A stretch of DNA of 64,000 nt from Sporosarcina sp. Marseille-Q4943 (lineage in GTDB: Bacteria > Bacillota > Bacilli > Bacillales_A > Planococcaceae). The notes under the pieces are model-generated. The model was not told the DNA's origin and made no database searches. It was given only the letters and a program-made list of their open reading frames with translations. Of the stretch, positions 15,525 through 24,996 are shown one piece after another. Made by a program: the position numbers and the translations under genes. Where the stretch lies: NCBI RefSeq assembly GCF_943736995.1, contig NZ_CALSFT010000002.1:620001-684000 (forward strand). The letters are read 5' to 3'. Every line of letters begins with the position of its first letter. Position 1 is the first letter of the stretch.

Positions 15525-17288
15525 TTATACGGATTTTTCATCCTGAGGTGTTTCTTCTTCAGTTAGCGTCTCAATCTGAGTTTCATCAACTAACACTACT
15601 TCTTCATCCACCTTGAACTTACTGATTTCCATTTTCAGTTCATTCGCCAAGCCGTGCAATGTTTCTGTCGTCGCCACCATTTCTTCCATTGACGCAAGTT
15701 GCTCTTCCATCGAAGCGGCGATGTTTTGCGTATGGCCTGATGAGACTTCAAGCGACTGAACTGTATCGTGCGTCGACGCCAAAATCTGTTCGGAGCCCGC
15801 AGAAATTTCCTGGACGGTGGCGGAAACCGATTGGACATTTTCCGAGATGTTCGAGATTTTTGCCAAAATGTTGCCGAATGTCTGCCCGGCATCGTTGACG
15901 ATGACCGTTTCCCGCTCGACGTCCGTATACACTTGCGCCATTGCCTCGACGGATTGTCGGGAGCCGTTTTGCATTTCAGTTATGAGCGCGCGGATCTGAT
16001 TTGCCGAAGAGGCAGATTGCTCCGCCAACTTTCGCACTTCGCTCGCAACAACGCTGAATCCTTTACCAGCGTCACCCGCCCGAGCAGCTTCGATGGCGGC
16101 ATTCAATGCGAGAAGGTTGATTTGGTCGGAAATATCGGTGATCATGCCGATGATTTTCTCGATTTCAGCCGACCGGATATACATATTTTCCGTAATTTTC
16201 ATCGATGCTTGTACGGATTGGTTAATCGTATGGATGCCTTCGATTGAATCGTTAATCAATCGGCTTCCTTGCTCCGCAGCTTCTGTCACTTCCGACGTCT
16301 CTTCCGCAACTTTCGACGTGGAATCTGCAATGTCCTGAATGCCCGCTGTAATCTGTTCAAGTGCCGTCAGGTTTTGATTCGCTGCAACGGAAAGCGATTC
16401 GCTAGCCGTTGAAACTTCTTGCGTCGCAATAGTCGACTGGTTCACGACTTCACTCATCTGCTCGGCGCTATATGCCAACTCACTGGATGAATTTACGACA
16501 TTGTCCGCCGCCGTATTTACATGCTTGATCATGCTGCTTAGTTCGTTTTTCATATGATCAAAACTATGGGCAAGCCGCCCGATTTCATCTTTGCTCTTCA
16601 ACTGAACCGTTTGGGTTAGATCGCCCCGCGCAATGACTTCGGTGAAACGCACCAATTCCTGCAGCGGATTTGTGATGCGTTTCGAAATGATGGAAGGGAT
16701 TATGATTCCAAGGATGCTTCCGAGCACAATGAGCGCAATGCTTACGATGATGATCGTACGTTGCAGATCACTGATCGACGATGCATCTTGGCTCACAACA
16801 ATAACCGTATCCGACTCCGGAATCGGGTAATAAAGTGATTTATGTACGCCATATTCATCTTTATAGACACCGCTGAACAGTGCGTCTCCGTTGTCGAGAG
16901 CCTGATTATGATCCGCATTGAACGACCGTGGCACTAGATAATCGGTCGACTCCGAAAAGGCGAGCAACATGTCCTTTCCGTCTACCTTGGTATGTATCGA
17001 AATGTTCTCCACACCGTCTTTTTTCTTCACTCCATTGATGATGTGCAAAAGCTGGTTATGCGCATTCTTATCCTGCAATGCGCGATTGACGAGGCGACCC
17101 GTCACTTTCTCCTTCACATCATCCATCGTCGAGCTCAACGATTTCTCAAACTCCGGCATGACATTCACTTCAACAATGCGCATCGACGTGTAATAAAACA
17201 CAAAGCCGAACAGCATCGTGAGTAGATAAATAGGAATCAAAGTCCCTAGAACAATTTTCTTCCGAACGCTCCCTTTTTGCTTAAACAA
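15525..17288 (-). CDS. Methyl-accepting chemotaxis protein
   Basis: 587 aa transmembrane chemoreceptor. TM1 near residues 10-35 ([20 protein letters not shown]), an extracytoplasmic Cache-like sensor to about 180, TM2 ([20 protein letters not shown]), HAMP near 210-265, then the helical signalling domain with the hairpin tip [20 protein letters not shown] near 430 that binds CheA/CheW. The frame extends upstream to 17378, but that part has no start signal; TTG at 17288 has AGGGGGA 6 bases before it and gives a normal short cytoplasmic N-terminus. It signals to the flagellar motor; the ligand is unknown. No che genes are nearby. Confidence 0.92.
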   Translation of the reverse strand: MFKQKGSVRKKIVLGTLIPIYLLTMLFGFVFYYTSMRIVEVNVMPEFEKSLSSTMDDVKEKVTGRLVNRALQDKNAHNQLLHIINGVKKKDGVENISIHTKVDGKDMLLAFSESTDYLVPRSFNADHNQALDNGDALFSGVYKDEYGVHKSLYYPIPESDTVIVVSQDASSISDLQRTIIIVSIALIVLGSILGIIIPSIISKRITNPLQELVRFTEVIARGDLTQTVQLKSKDEIGRLAHSFDHMKNELSSMIKHVNTAADNVVNSSSELAYSAEQMSEVVNQSTIATQEVSTASESLSVAANQNLTALEQITAGIQDIADSTSKVAEETSEVTEAAEQGSRLINDSIEGIHTINQSVQASMKITENMYIRSAEIEKIIGMITDISDQINLLALNAAIEAARAGDAGKGFSVVASEVRKLAEQSASSANQIRALITEMQNGSRQSVEAMAQVYTDVERETVIVNDAGQTFGNILAKISNISENVQSVSATVQEISAGSEQILASTHDTVQSLEVSSGHTQNIAASMEEQLASMEEMVATTETLHGLANELKMEISKFKVDEEVVLVDETQIETLTEEETPQDEKSV

Positions 17289-17403
17289 CGAATTTCCCCC
17301 TGACTGAATCCAAAGTAATGAAAACAAAAAGAATATTACCACCTCATTATACCTACAAAAATATGAAAATACTATCACAAAAAAGAATTTTAAATTTATA
17401 AGC

Positions 17404-17549
17404 GGTACCTGTGCAAGACACTATTCAGATTATGCACTACAATTGTATAAAGAAATATTGAGAAGTTGTTGAATCAATAATCAGTTAGAGTATTTGTGTT
17501 TATTTATACAACCTAGTGAATTGTCATAAATGTGTCTTGCACAGGCACC
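17404..17549 (+). repeat. 146-bp interspersed repeat, copy F
   Basis: GGTACCTGTGCAAGACACTATTCAG left end and GTGTCTTGCACAGGCACC right end. The left arm GCAAGACAC matches the inverted right arm GTGTCTTGC, lengthening the terminal inverted repeat. It lies between two same-direction (minus) genes, in the MCP promoter region. Confidence 0.88.
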
Positions 17550-17559
17550 GACACAATTC

Positions 17560-18579
17560 CTATTCATTCTGCTTATCAGTAGAGTCACCACGTAGCTGTC
17601 TTCTGTTTTTCTCGACCAATTGCTCGAAGTAAGACATGGGCTTTTCGACGGCTTGTTCATGTTGAGTATCGATTTGCTCGATTTCCGGACTGACCTCTAT
17701 AGTGTCCTCTGATTCCTCATGTAAAAGTAAGGAGTATTGTTTCGTGTCGTCTGCAATCAAAATTCGCGTCTTTATTTCAACTGGAAATTCGTTTGTCGGT
17801 GCTGCGCATAGGGAAGGTGCGCCCGTTTCAATAGGGCGTTCATTTTTTTGTGCAACATCACTTTTTTGCTCAATGATGAATTGTAACTTTGTAAACCATT
17901 CTTGGCGCTTATTGAGATATTCGTAATACTCAAGGGAATCTTTAGATAAATAAGTGGTAGGATCGGGATTAAATCGAATCAGATGTCTTGGTTTCGTATG
18001 GTCGTCAACAATAATCTCAAGATCCATGGACCTGATTCTATCGACAGATTGATTGTTTGCATCGCTATTCGCTGCATCTTCCTCTTTAATTTTGTTCAGA
18101 AAGAAGTTGGTGTAATGTGTATTTCTTTGCACGGAAGCAGTTTGGTGATTATCAAATTTGAGATTGATCGCTAAAATATCCGAATAGTCATAGGCGTTGA
18201 TTATGTAAGGCATTCTGGGATATGCTCTAGTGACGATTTCACCCTTTTTCGAGTGGGGCGTCCATAAGTAGACTATCTCTTGCTGTTCATCAATTGCGAT
18301 TTTGGATAATAAATCTTCTGAGGTGAAAGATTTATGTTTATCGGAATCGAAATGTGCAGGCTTGAAGGTACGGAGGAATTCCTTTTGTTTTACTTTACGC
18401 TTGTCTTCAACCTCACTGACTATGCCAAATACAATGAATCCTGCCAGAAAGGATACGACTAACGCGACTATGCCAAGCAAGAACGATCGGTTAAAGAAAA
18501 AATAACCTAGCAAAATAAAGCCGAAGACCGGCGTTAAACATCCGAGACCGGTGAACCACTTGGTTACTTTAGACTGCAT
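17560..18579 (-). CDS. Membrane protein of unknown function
   Basis: 339 aa. Two hydrophobic segments at the N-terminus (TPVFGFILLGYFFF, and LLGIVALVVSFLAGFIVFGIV) form a helical hairpin, then a soluble domain to the end. The soluble part contains QEIVYLWTPHSKKGEIVTRAYPRMPYIINAYDYSDI in segments, resembling membrane-anchored proteins that read out internal state, and a charged C-terminal tail (about 255-339, Glu/Gln rich). Start supported by GGGGAGG. I do not recognise a family. It is flanked by repeats F and G. Confidence 0.7.
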   Translation of the reverse strand: MQSKVTKWFTGLGCLTPVFGFILLGYFFFNRSFLLGIVALVVSFLAGFIVFGIVSEVEDKRKVKQKEFLRTFKPAHFDSDKHKSFTSEDLLSKIAIDEQQEIVYLWTPHSKKGEIVTRAYPRMPYIINAYDYSDILAINLKFDNHQTASVQRNTHYTNFFLNKIKEEDAANSDANNQSVDRIRSMDLEIIVDDHTKPRHLIRFNPDPTTYLSKDSLEYYEYLNKRQEWFTKLQFIIEQKSDVAQKNERPIETGAPSLCAAPTNEFPVEIKTRILIADDTKQYSLLLHEESEDTIEVSPEIEQIDTQHEQAVEKPMSYFEQLVEKNRRQLRGDSTDKQNE

Positions 18580-18654
18580 GAATGAAACCTCCCCTAAACA
18601 ATCATTACATATGCATACGGATAATCATTAAATAAGTTTCAAGACTCTCTGAGC

Positions 18655-18800
18655 GGTGCCTGTGCAAGACACTATTCAGATTATGCACTACAATTGTATA
18701 AGGGAAAATGTAAAGGCTAGTAAGTCAACAGTTAATTGAAGAACTAACGTGTTTTTATACAACAGAATGAATTGTCATAAATGTGTCTTGCACAGGCACC
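18655..18800 (+). repeat. 146-bp interspersed repeat, copy G
   Basis: GGTGCCTGTGCAAGACACTATTCAG left end, GTGTCTTGCACAGGCACC right end then GAAACGATTC. Close sister of copy F. It sits in the 308-bp divergent gap between the membrane protein (minus) and the SGNH hydrolase (plus); nothing else is seen in that gap. Confidence 0.88.
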
Positions 18801-18887
18801 GAAACGATTCTGAAAAATTACTTGTTATTTATCATGCGAATTTGGGTATAGCATGCTTTATTGGTGTGAAGAACAGGAGTGTCTGGA

Positions 18888-19595
18888 TTGGAAAAAGGAA
18901 ATATTTTATTAGTAATATCATTACTTTTAAATGTCTTGTTGATCGGAGCGGGAAGTTATGTCGTGCATCAGATCGGCGGAGTCGAATTCGTGAAAACGAA
19001 AATGCAAACGAAGCCTTCGCCTAAGAGAGATGCAGCGTATTATTTTACGAAAAAGAGCGTCTTCGAGCATTCTGCAGCGAGTGACGTGGATAAAGTGTTC
19101 ATCGGGGACAGCATTACCGATTACGGGGAGTTTCAAGAGTATTTCCCTGACGAAGTGGTGTTGAACCGGGGAATCCGGAATGATTCGGCTAAAGGAGTAT
19201 TGGATCGCATTCAGGAAGTGGTGGACCGGAATCCGAAAGAGGCGTATTTGATGATCGGGGTCAACGATATTCGTTATAAAACGGACGCGAATAATTTTGA
19301 GAAACGTGTCAATGCCATTGTCGATTCTTTTGAAGGGAAGGAAACTAAGCTTTTTATTCAATCAATCCTGCCTGTGAATAACGGGCTGTTCGGGAATGAA
19401 GTTTCCAATAAAAAAGTGAAGCAACTCAACGACATATTGCAGCGGATTGCGGATGAAAACAGTATCGAGTATATCGATCTGCATTCGAGCTTTACCGATA
19501 AAAGCGGGCAGTTGGACAAGAAGTTTACGGTGGATGGGCTTCATTTGAATGGGAGAGGATATGAAGTTTGGGTCGACAAACTTCAATCTAGATGA
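18888..19595 (+). CDS. Membrane-anchored SGNH/GDSL hydrolase
   Basis: 235 aa esterase/lipase-like protein. N-terminal anchor (NILLVISLLLNVLLIGAGSYV), then the SGNH blocks: block I FIGDSITDYGEF (Ser nucleophile) near residue 70, block II NRGIRND (Gly), block III MIGVNDI (Asn), block V DGLHLNGRGYEVW (Asp, His) near the C-terminus. The catalytic set is complete. It likely deacylates a lipid, glycan or peptidoglycan outside the membrane. TTG at 18888 is chosen because AGGAG lies 8 bases before it; an in-frame GTG 9 bases upstream overlaps that site. It converges with an acyltransferase and may act on the same polymer. Confidence 0.88.
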   Translation: MEKGNILLVISLLLNVLLIGAGSYVVHQIGGVEFVKTKMQTKPSPKRDAAYYFTKKSVFEHSAASDVDKVFIGDSITDYGEFQEYFPDEVVLNRGIRNDSAKGVLDRIQEVVDRNPKEAYLMIGVNDIRYKTDANNFEKRVNAIVDSFEGKETKLFIQSILPVNNGLFGNEVSNKKVKQLNDILQRIADENSIEYIDLHSSFTDKSGQLDKKFTVDGLHLNGRGYEVWVDKLQSR

Positions 19596-19615
19596 AGTGA
19601 TGGCAGAATACGTGA

Positions 19616-19649
19616 AAAAGCTGAACCTCGTGGAGGTCCAGCTTTTTTT
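19616..19649. terminator. Bidirectional terminator between SGNH hydrolase and acyltransferase
   Basis: AAAAAGCTGAACCTC / GAGGTCCAGCTTTTT stem with A/T runs on both sides; it overlaps the acyltransferase stop. Confidence 0.88.
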
Positions 19650-20703
19650 ACGTCGGTATAGGTGTCGATTTTTTCTTCGGTGAAAACCCGCCAAGCAGAA
19701 TCTTCCCGTTCGGAAGCAACTTGTTTATTAAAATTGAAACGATAATCGGAATGAATACCCCGATCGCCGTGAAGCCTACGATGCCGTAAGTGAAATAATC
19801 GTTCAAAATGATGTCTGCAAAGATATGCAAATACATGATGGACAGCGAGTGCTGCTCGATTTTTTGCAACCAGTTGAGCGACAGTTTTGCAGTGATGAAC
19901 TGGAATACGCCGACCAATACGATAGTGAATGAAAGCGGGATGACTAAATCCAATACGAAATGATCATACCGTAAAAACTTCATGCTAAGTCGGTAATCAA
20001 TGACTTGGAAGCTATCAAGCAAGACAGCCGTCACACCGATGGCCAAAGCCGTAACCATCCATCGTTTCGAAACATCCATCCAAAAATCCTTCAAATAATA
20101 CCCGATCGCGAAATAGACGATTGCCATGAGCGCAACGTCGATGTTCCAAAGCATAGGAATCGATTGCGCCGCTTCAGAAGGCTTTCCGCCGATGACATGC
20201 ATGGCGAAGATGCTTTCAAAATGCGCGATGATATAGAAGATGGCGAGAATCAGGATCTGTTTCGCCCGATTGAAATATTTCGTCAGCCATAAGAAAAATA
20301 AATATGTGAAAAATAATGTCGTTACAAACCAAAATACCCCATACGCTCCGCGAATAAAACGACCGCCTACGGCAAGCGTCCATAGATCATTGAGATACCA
20401 TGATAAATCCCGATTGCCTGAACCGATTTCCATTCCGTAACGGATCAGCGTGATGCTGACGAGGAAAAACAGGTAGGGGACGATCAATTGCATAAAACGT
20501 TTATGGATTGTCGGTTTCATGTCCTTTTTATCCAATACCGGTTTGAAAAACAAACCGCTCAAGATGAAAAAGGCAGGCATGTGAAACCAATAAATATATT
20601 TCGCGAGTGGAAAATCGAGTTCACCAGGATAATGTCCGATGACGACGAGGATCATTAAAAACCCTTTCGTCACATCCACCCACGTTAATCGTTTCTTCTT
20701 CAT
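19648..20703 (-). CDS. Acyltransferase 3 family membrane protein
   Basis: 351 aa, about ten hydrophobic helices. The N-terminal WVDVTKGFLMILVVIGHYPG carries the conserved Asp/Lys-Gly and catalytic His of acyltransferase-3 (OatA/NodX-like) proteins, followed by FHMPAFFILSGLFFKP. These enzymes move acyl groups from the cytoplasm onto extracellular sugars. There is no fused SGNH domain here, but the convergent neighbour encodes a separate SGNH hydrolase, so together they could replace a two-domain OatA-type protein (inference). AGAGGTG precedes the ATG. Confidence 0.88.
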   Translation of the reverse strand: MKKKRLTWVDVTKGFLMILVVIGHYPGELDFPLAKYIYWFHMPAFFILSGLFFKPVLDKKDMKPTIHKRFMQLIVPYLFFLVSITLIRYGMEIGSGNRDLSWYLNDLWTLAVGGRFIRGAYGVFWFVTTLFFTYLFFLWLTKYFNRAKQILILAIFYIIAHFESIFAMHVIGGKPSEAAQSIPMLWNIDVALMAIVYFAIGYYLKDFWMDVSKRWMVTALAIGVTAVLLDSFQVIDYRLSMKFLRYDHFVLDLVIPLSFTIVLVGVFQFITAKLSLNWLQKIEQHSLSIMYLHIFADIILNDYFTYGIVGFTAIGVFIPIIVSILINKLLPNGKILLGGFSPKKKSTPIPT

Positions 20704-20842
20704 AACTATACACCTCTAACTAAATATGCTGCTATTATATACCCCCTTTCTACGTTTTTAGCGCATTGTAACAGCTTTGATATGCGATTGTAAAAATGCT
20801 GGAAAAATCCAGGAGGAAGATTAAATATTTCAGAATTATTTC

Positions 20843-20976
20843 GGTGCCTGTGCGCGGCGCCATTATGACAATTCAACATTACGAATAAAAATACATAAAT
20901 GAGGCGATTTAAACGAATATCGCTGTCGATTATACAATTGTAGTGTATAGTCGGAATAGTTTGCTGCACAGGCGCC
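20843..20976 (-). repeat. 134-bp interspersed repeat, copy H (reverse orientation, short)
   Basis: Minus-strand reading: GGCGCCTGTGCAGCAAACTATTCC left end ... ATGGCGCCGCGCACAGGCACC right end, then GAAATAATTC. It is about 12 bp shorter than the others and more diverged. It lies between two minus-strand genes. Confidence 0.8.
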
Positions 20977-21007
20977 AAAAAAAAGCTGCACCATCAAAAA
21001 AGCAGAG

Positions 21008-22180
21008 CTAACGCACAATGAAGTCATATGGGGAGAGGCGCTTTTTCTTTTTTTGTGCATAGTGGTACATGCTATCGAGGCCTTGGATTGGGAGTTCGCT
21101 TAGCAATTTACCTGTCGTTACGTCATATGTGTCGATTGAATGCGTGTCGGATGATTCATGATAGCGGAAGAAGTGGAGCTTACCGTCTTGGAAGTATGTT
21201 TGTTCGGACATTTTCATTTGTCCTTGACTAGCTCCTTGAAGGGCAAATGCAATATGGGTTTCACCTGTTTCGGGGTTGAGCGCGTGCACGTCCCCGATTC
21301 CATCTACATAGTAGAGAATGCCGTCATGGATGGTGGCGGCGTTCCGGAGGTTATAAGGAAGGCGGATGATGTACTCTTGGATGTCTTTGTAAGTAGTGAG
21401 TGGAAACGTCTCGATGTTCTTCGTCTTTTCGTGGATGCGGTACACATCGCTTGTCAGTTTCTCCGTGTCGGCCATCAAAAGATAATAGTAGTCGCCTTCT
21501 TTGAGAATCGATGCCAATCCGATCCGATCGCCAATCGGGCCGAGCGATACGATTTCTTCTAGCTGGATATCTTTTTGAAGGGGCATCTTTTGCAATGAAA
21601 TGCGGACACCGTCCCCAATCACCATGAGCAGATTCCCGTCTGCCTTGCCGGACATTTGCAAATAATGGGGGATGTGGACAGTTTCGAAACCGTTCTCGTC
21701 TCCAAACCGTATATTTGACTGATAGCCGCCATCCTCGGTGAAGCCAGAGTTATAGACACTGTAAAAGAGATTGTCCTTATCATTGAAAGCCGTCACTTCA
21801 CCGGTATGTTCTTCCGGCAGCATTGTGAACGTGTTGGTCCCATTCGAATTGGCCAAATAGACATGACCGCGATCCGTCAAAAATAATGTATCCTTTGTTG
21901 CAAAAACTGTTCCAAGTTCAAGGCCTTCCATTTTCCACAGTTTTGAATTTCCATCCTGATCAACAAAAACCGCAAAGCTGAGGCCATCCCGATTCATGTC
22001 CTGATCCGCAGTCGTCGAGAAATATAGAATAGCCGCAGTATCCTTCAGCAAATCAGGATGTGAAAGGTCAGTCTCTGAGAGGAATTCTATCGAATGTTGC
22101 CGGCTAAAAGCAAAATAGGCAGTCGTCAAGACGACGATAAGCAAGGCGGTGATGCCGGAGATTAACAACTTCTTTTTCAT
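21008..22180 (-). CDS. Membrane-anchored beta-rich protein of unknown function
   Basis: 390 aa. N-terminal anchor MKKKLLISGITALLIVVLTT. The rest is beta-rich with repeated segments such as KLWKMEGLELGTVFATKDTL, VYLANSNGTNTF, ILYYVDGIGDVHALNPETG and LHFFRYHESSDTHSIDTYD, which read like blades of a beta-propeller. Perfect AAGGAGG site 8-9 bases before the ATG. Ligand or enzyme activity cannot be inferred. It lies downstream of the YiiX-like amidase gene on the same strand (83-bp gap), possibly in one operon. Confidence 0.7.
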   Translation of the reverse strand: MKKKLLISGITALLIVVLTTAYFAFSRQHSIEFLSETDLSHPDLLKDTAAILYFSTTADQDMNRDGLSFAVFVDQDGNSKLWKMEGLELGTVFATKDTLFLTDRGHVYLANSNGTNTFTMLPEEHTGEVTAFNDKDNLFYSVYNSGFTEDGGYQSNIRFGDENGFETVHIPHYLQMSGKADGNLLMVIGDGVRISLQKMPLQKDIQLEEIVSLGPIGDRIGLASILKEGDYYYLLMADTEKLTSDVYRIHEKTKNIETFPLTTYKDIQEYIIRLPYNLRNAATIHDGILYYVDGIGDVHALNPETGETHIAFALQGASQGQMKMSEQTYFQDGKLHFFRYHESSDTHSIDTYDVTTGKLLSELPIQGLDSMYHYAQKKKKRLSPYDFIVR

Positions 22181-22263
22181 TTTCCGAAACCTCCTTAGCT
22201 GAATGAAGGAGCTGGCCGTAAACGGACAACTCCTTCGTAAGAATCGATTGCGTCTCGGTAATA

Positions 22264-22992
22264 TTAAATTTGGCGGACGAATGTTGTCTGTTTCGCGTCG
22301 CGGATATCCCGAGGATAGACGCCAAATCCTTTATTTACATCCAAATCCAGTCCGCCAAACAATAAGTAAGCTGACCAGATGAGTTTGGAGCAGTTTTTCG
22401 CACCCATATGCCCCGTGTTGCGGTTGTTCATGAAGTTCAACGAGTACGGCTGTCCGATTTGGGTATACGCCCAGTTTGCTACATTTCGCTTGACTGTGCT
22501 TGTTGTGGAAACGGATTTTACGACAGCCCCTTTTTCAACCATCCTGACGTTGGCGGAAATGCTGCGGACGCCGGTTGGGAAGACCGATTCTACAATTGTG
22601 TTGCTAGTATAGTATAATCCGACATGACCATGGTCTACGAATGCTGTCGAGGCCGGTGTATAGAAGAAATCGCCGCTAGCACTCGGACCGACGATGTAGC
22701 TTGCAGATCCCCCACCTTGAACTTTATCCGTTTTGACGAAATGCTCGGCCAACAGCTTCATAATTGCTTTGGACAATTGGTTTTGTTTATCCATTTGACC
22801 GTTAGTATTCTTTTCGCTCATTCTTGTTGGAAGGACGAGCTCCTCGCCCTGTTTTTGTAGCTCCTCGACGGAAACAATCGGTTGAATCGATACCATCTCA
22901 TCTTTTTGTTGCTGGACTGCTGAAGCGCGGATAGGGGACTGAACACCGATAACGAGAATTCCTGCCAATGCAAATGCAATGATTCTTTTCAC
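22264..22992 (-). CDS. Secreted YiiX/YaeF-like permuted papain-fold amidase
   Basis: 242 aa with signal peptide (VKRIIAFALAGILVIGV, cut after ASA). The catalytic part spans about residues 110-242: a His in FVDHGHVGLYY and a Cys in AKNCSKLIWSAYL, in the His-before-Cys order of permuted NlpC/P60-type (YiiX, C92) amidases. Such enzymes cut amide or ester bonds in envelope molecules. GTG at 22992 is chosen (AAAGGAG upstream) over an ATG 15 codons earlier. It is divergent from the RRNPP receptor at 23396, a possible target of that regulator (inference). Confidence 0.82.
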   Translation of the reverse strand: MKRIIAFALAGILVIGVQSPIRASAVQQQKDEMVSIQPIVSVEELQKQGEELVLPTRMSEKNTNGQMDKQNQLSKAIMKLLAEHFVKTDKVQGGGSASYIVGPSASGDFFYTPASTAFVDHGHVGLYYTSNTIVESVFPTGVRSISANVRMVEKGAVVKSVSTTSTVKRNVANWAYTQIGQPYSLNFMNNRNTGHMGAKNCSKLIWSAYLLFGGLDLDVNKGFGVYPRDIRDAKQTTFVRQI

Positions 22993-23395
22993 GTTACTCG
23001 CTCCTTTTGCGAAGACAACTGGCCAGTTTGCCTTCAAATTATATGTTGTCCAACATACTTAAACTATAGCACGGATGATGTAATAATTAAAATTTTGCAA
23101 TAATTGTGGGTTTGCTCGGAATTCTTGTATATGATTGAATGAAAAGCCGGGACCCTTTTGTGTATATGCAAAGATTAACGCTACTTGATAGGTAAATAGG
23201 CAGTTGTCTTGATGAAATGATAAAAAACTTAATAGAACAAATTGAGGAGTGAATTTTCCCTATAGTGATGGAAGAATCATTTGCCTGTCCGCAAAACAAG
23301 TACAAAAGAATGAAAATTGGGAATAGACAAACTTCGTGTTGTATATAACAAATAAGTTACGTACAATGGTGGAAAGAACGAAAAGAGGTGCCAGC
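22993..23395. promoter_or_regulatory. Divergent promoter region between amidase and RRNPP receptor
   Basis: 403 bases with no supported gene. It must hold the promoters of both flanking genes; TATAAT on the minus strand near 23037-23042 could be the amidase -10. No clear operator was identified. Confidence 0.45.
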
Positions 23396-24682
23396 ATGCA
23401 CATCGGCAGTCGGATACGGAGGCTGCGGGAGAGCAGAGGCCTCACTCAAAAGGAGGCGAGCTCCGGAATCATATCAACTTCCCACTATAGCAATATCGAA
23501 AGTGGTCGTTTTGAACCCTCGAGCGAAGTCCTTGAACTGCTAGCTGATCGGCTCGATGTGCCAATTAGCTATTTCCAAAGAATCCATGAAGATGATGCAC
23601 TCCTCCAAAACTTATTGACGGAATATGAGGAACTGCTATCTTCGAACATGAAGGCAATTCCACAGTTTATTGACAAGCACCATAAGCGTTTTACCTATAT
23701 CTCCTCCATCCATCAGGAAATTATGTTTCATTTATTGAAATACATTGAACTGGTTAAAGTAGGGCGCATCCCAGAAGCACAAGCCCATTACTCCTCAGAA
23801 GTCGCCCACATACCACAAACATTCTTTGAAAATGCCAGCAGAGCGCTCCTTGAGAAATATACGTATACATCAGGTGTGTATTACTATTTCAAAAAGGACT
23901 ATAAGGCGAGCATTTCCCATTTTGAAGACGCCCTCCACTTGACGATAGAGGAATCCCTTTCGGCGAAAATAAACTACAATATTTCCTTAGCCCTCTACAA
24001 GCTTTATGATTATGGCACCGCCCATGTATATGCAAAGCGTGCAAAGGAGCAGTATTTGCATATGCATAATTGGGCGAGGTCCGGAGATTGCTATAATCTG
24101 ATTGCAGCACTCTACCTCGCACAGCATAAGCCGACAGAAGCGAGACGATACATTGACAAGGGATTCAGCGTTTTGGGAAGTCCTATGTCAGGGACTCATG
24201 GCCGGCTGTATCATAATTTGGCTACCGTTTTGATGAAAGAGAACGACTATGTCCTTGCACTGAAAACGGTCAATCAATGCATTGACTTGAAAAAACAGTT
24301 GAAATGTACAACTCTCTTTGACTCGCAACTTTTGAAATTGAAGATTTTAATCCGTCTCGGTGATCTAATGGCATTGCGGGACAGTATTACTCGACTGCAA
24401 GTCTCCATCCAGAATGAACTGGAGCAAGCGAATCTCGACTATTTTGAGGCGAAATTATACCACGCCCTTGGCGAATATGATCTGTACGAACAGAAAATGA
24501 AGAATTGCATCTACCATCTACATGAAAATGAAGATTGGACTGAACTGAAGGACGCCGCCCGCCATCTATCCCTCCACTATGAAACGAACAAGAAATACAA
24601 AATCGCCTTCAAATTCCAGGAGCTTTGCATCGAGGCCTATGAGCGATTAACGATGGAGCTGAAAGGAGGTGAAGAATCGTGA
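23396..24682 (+). CDS. RRNPP-type HTH-TPR regulator (NprR-like)
   Basis: 428 aa. Residues 1-62 are an XRE-type helix-turn-helix (IGSRIRRLRESRGLTQKEAS, then TSHYSNIESGRFEPS). Residues 70-420 are tetratricopeptide-like helical pairs (e.g. YYYFKKDYKASISHFEDALH, AAHYLAQHKP-like units, MKENDYVLALKTVNQCI). Length and layout match NprR/PlcR-type quorum-sensing receptors, which bind an imported peptide through the TPR domain. ATG at 23396 follows AGAGGTG. The stop codon overlaps the start of a 46-aa pro-peptide gene, as in NprR-NprX. The target genes are not known; the adjacent secreted amidase is a candidate. Confidence 0.88.
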   Translation: MHIGSRIRRLRESRGLTQKEASSGIISTSHYSNIESGRFEPSSEVLELLADRLDVPISYFQRIHEDDALLQNLLTEYEELLSSNMKAIPQFIDKHHKRFTYISSIHQEIMFHLLKYIELVKVGRIPEAQAHYSSEVAHIPQTFFENASRALLEKYTYTSGVYYYFKKDYKASISHFEDALHLTIEESLSAKINYNISLALYKLYDYGTAHVYAKRAKEQYLHMHNWARSGDCYNLIAALYLAQHKPTEARRYIDKGFSVLGSPMSGTHGRLYHNLATVLMKENDYVLALKTVNQCIDLKKQLKCTTLFDSQLLKLKILIRLGDLMALRDSITRLQVSIQNELEQANLDYFEAKLYHALGEYDLYEQKMKNCIYHLHENEDWTELKDAARHLSLHYETNKKYKIAFKFQELCIEAYERLTMELKGGEES

Positions 24683-24819
24683 AAAAGAAAGTGCTGATGA
24701 TGTGCCTCATCCTTGGTTTAGCGGTATTTGCACCATCGATGAATCAAGCATACGCTAGCGATTACAGCACGCACGCACTTGGCGGACCGGATGTAGGACC
24801 ACCACATGCCAAGGGGTAA
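24679..24819 (+). CDS. Signal pro-peptide of the RRNPP cassette (NprX-like)
   Basis: 46 aa, too short for routine calling. GTG start at 24679 inside the receptor stop (GTGA overlap), with a perfect AAAGGAGGTG 7 bases upstream. It has a Sec-type leader (VKKKVLMMCLILGLAVFAP) ending at an AYA-S site, then a hydrophilic tail DYSTHALGGPDVGPPHAKG. The GGPDVG core resembles the NprX heptapeptide SKPDIVG. I infer export, trimming outside the cell and re-import to bind the upstream receptor. The exact mature form is unknown; GGPDVGPPH is a guess. A terminator follows. Confidence 0.85.
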   Translation: MKKKVLMMCLILGLAVFAPSMNQAYASDYSTHALGGPDVGPPHAKG

Positions 24820-24847
24820 ATGAGAGAGTAATTTTATACTTTTACAT

Positions 24848-24874
24848 GCACGTAACTATACGTGCTCTTTTTTT
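24848..24874 (+). terminator. Terminator of the first RRNPP cassette
   Basis: GCACGTA / TACGTGC stem followed by TCTTTTTTT. Confidence 0.9.
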
Positions 24875-24996
24875 GTCTGCATAATCTAAAAATCAGTCGT
24901 AACGAACGGATTATCATAATACAGTTACTATAGAAGGCCATTACCTTGGATTGGCCACCGTAGTCTTGGATGAAGAAATAAACAGGAGGAGAAAAA

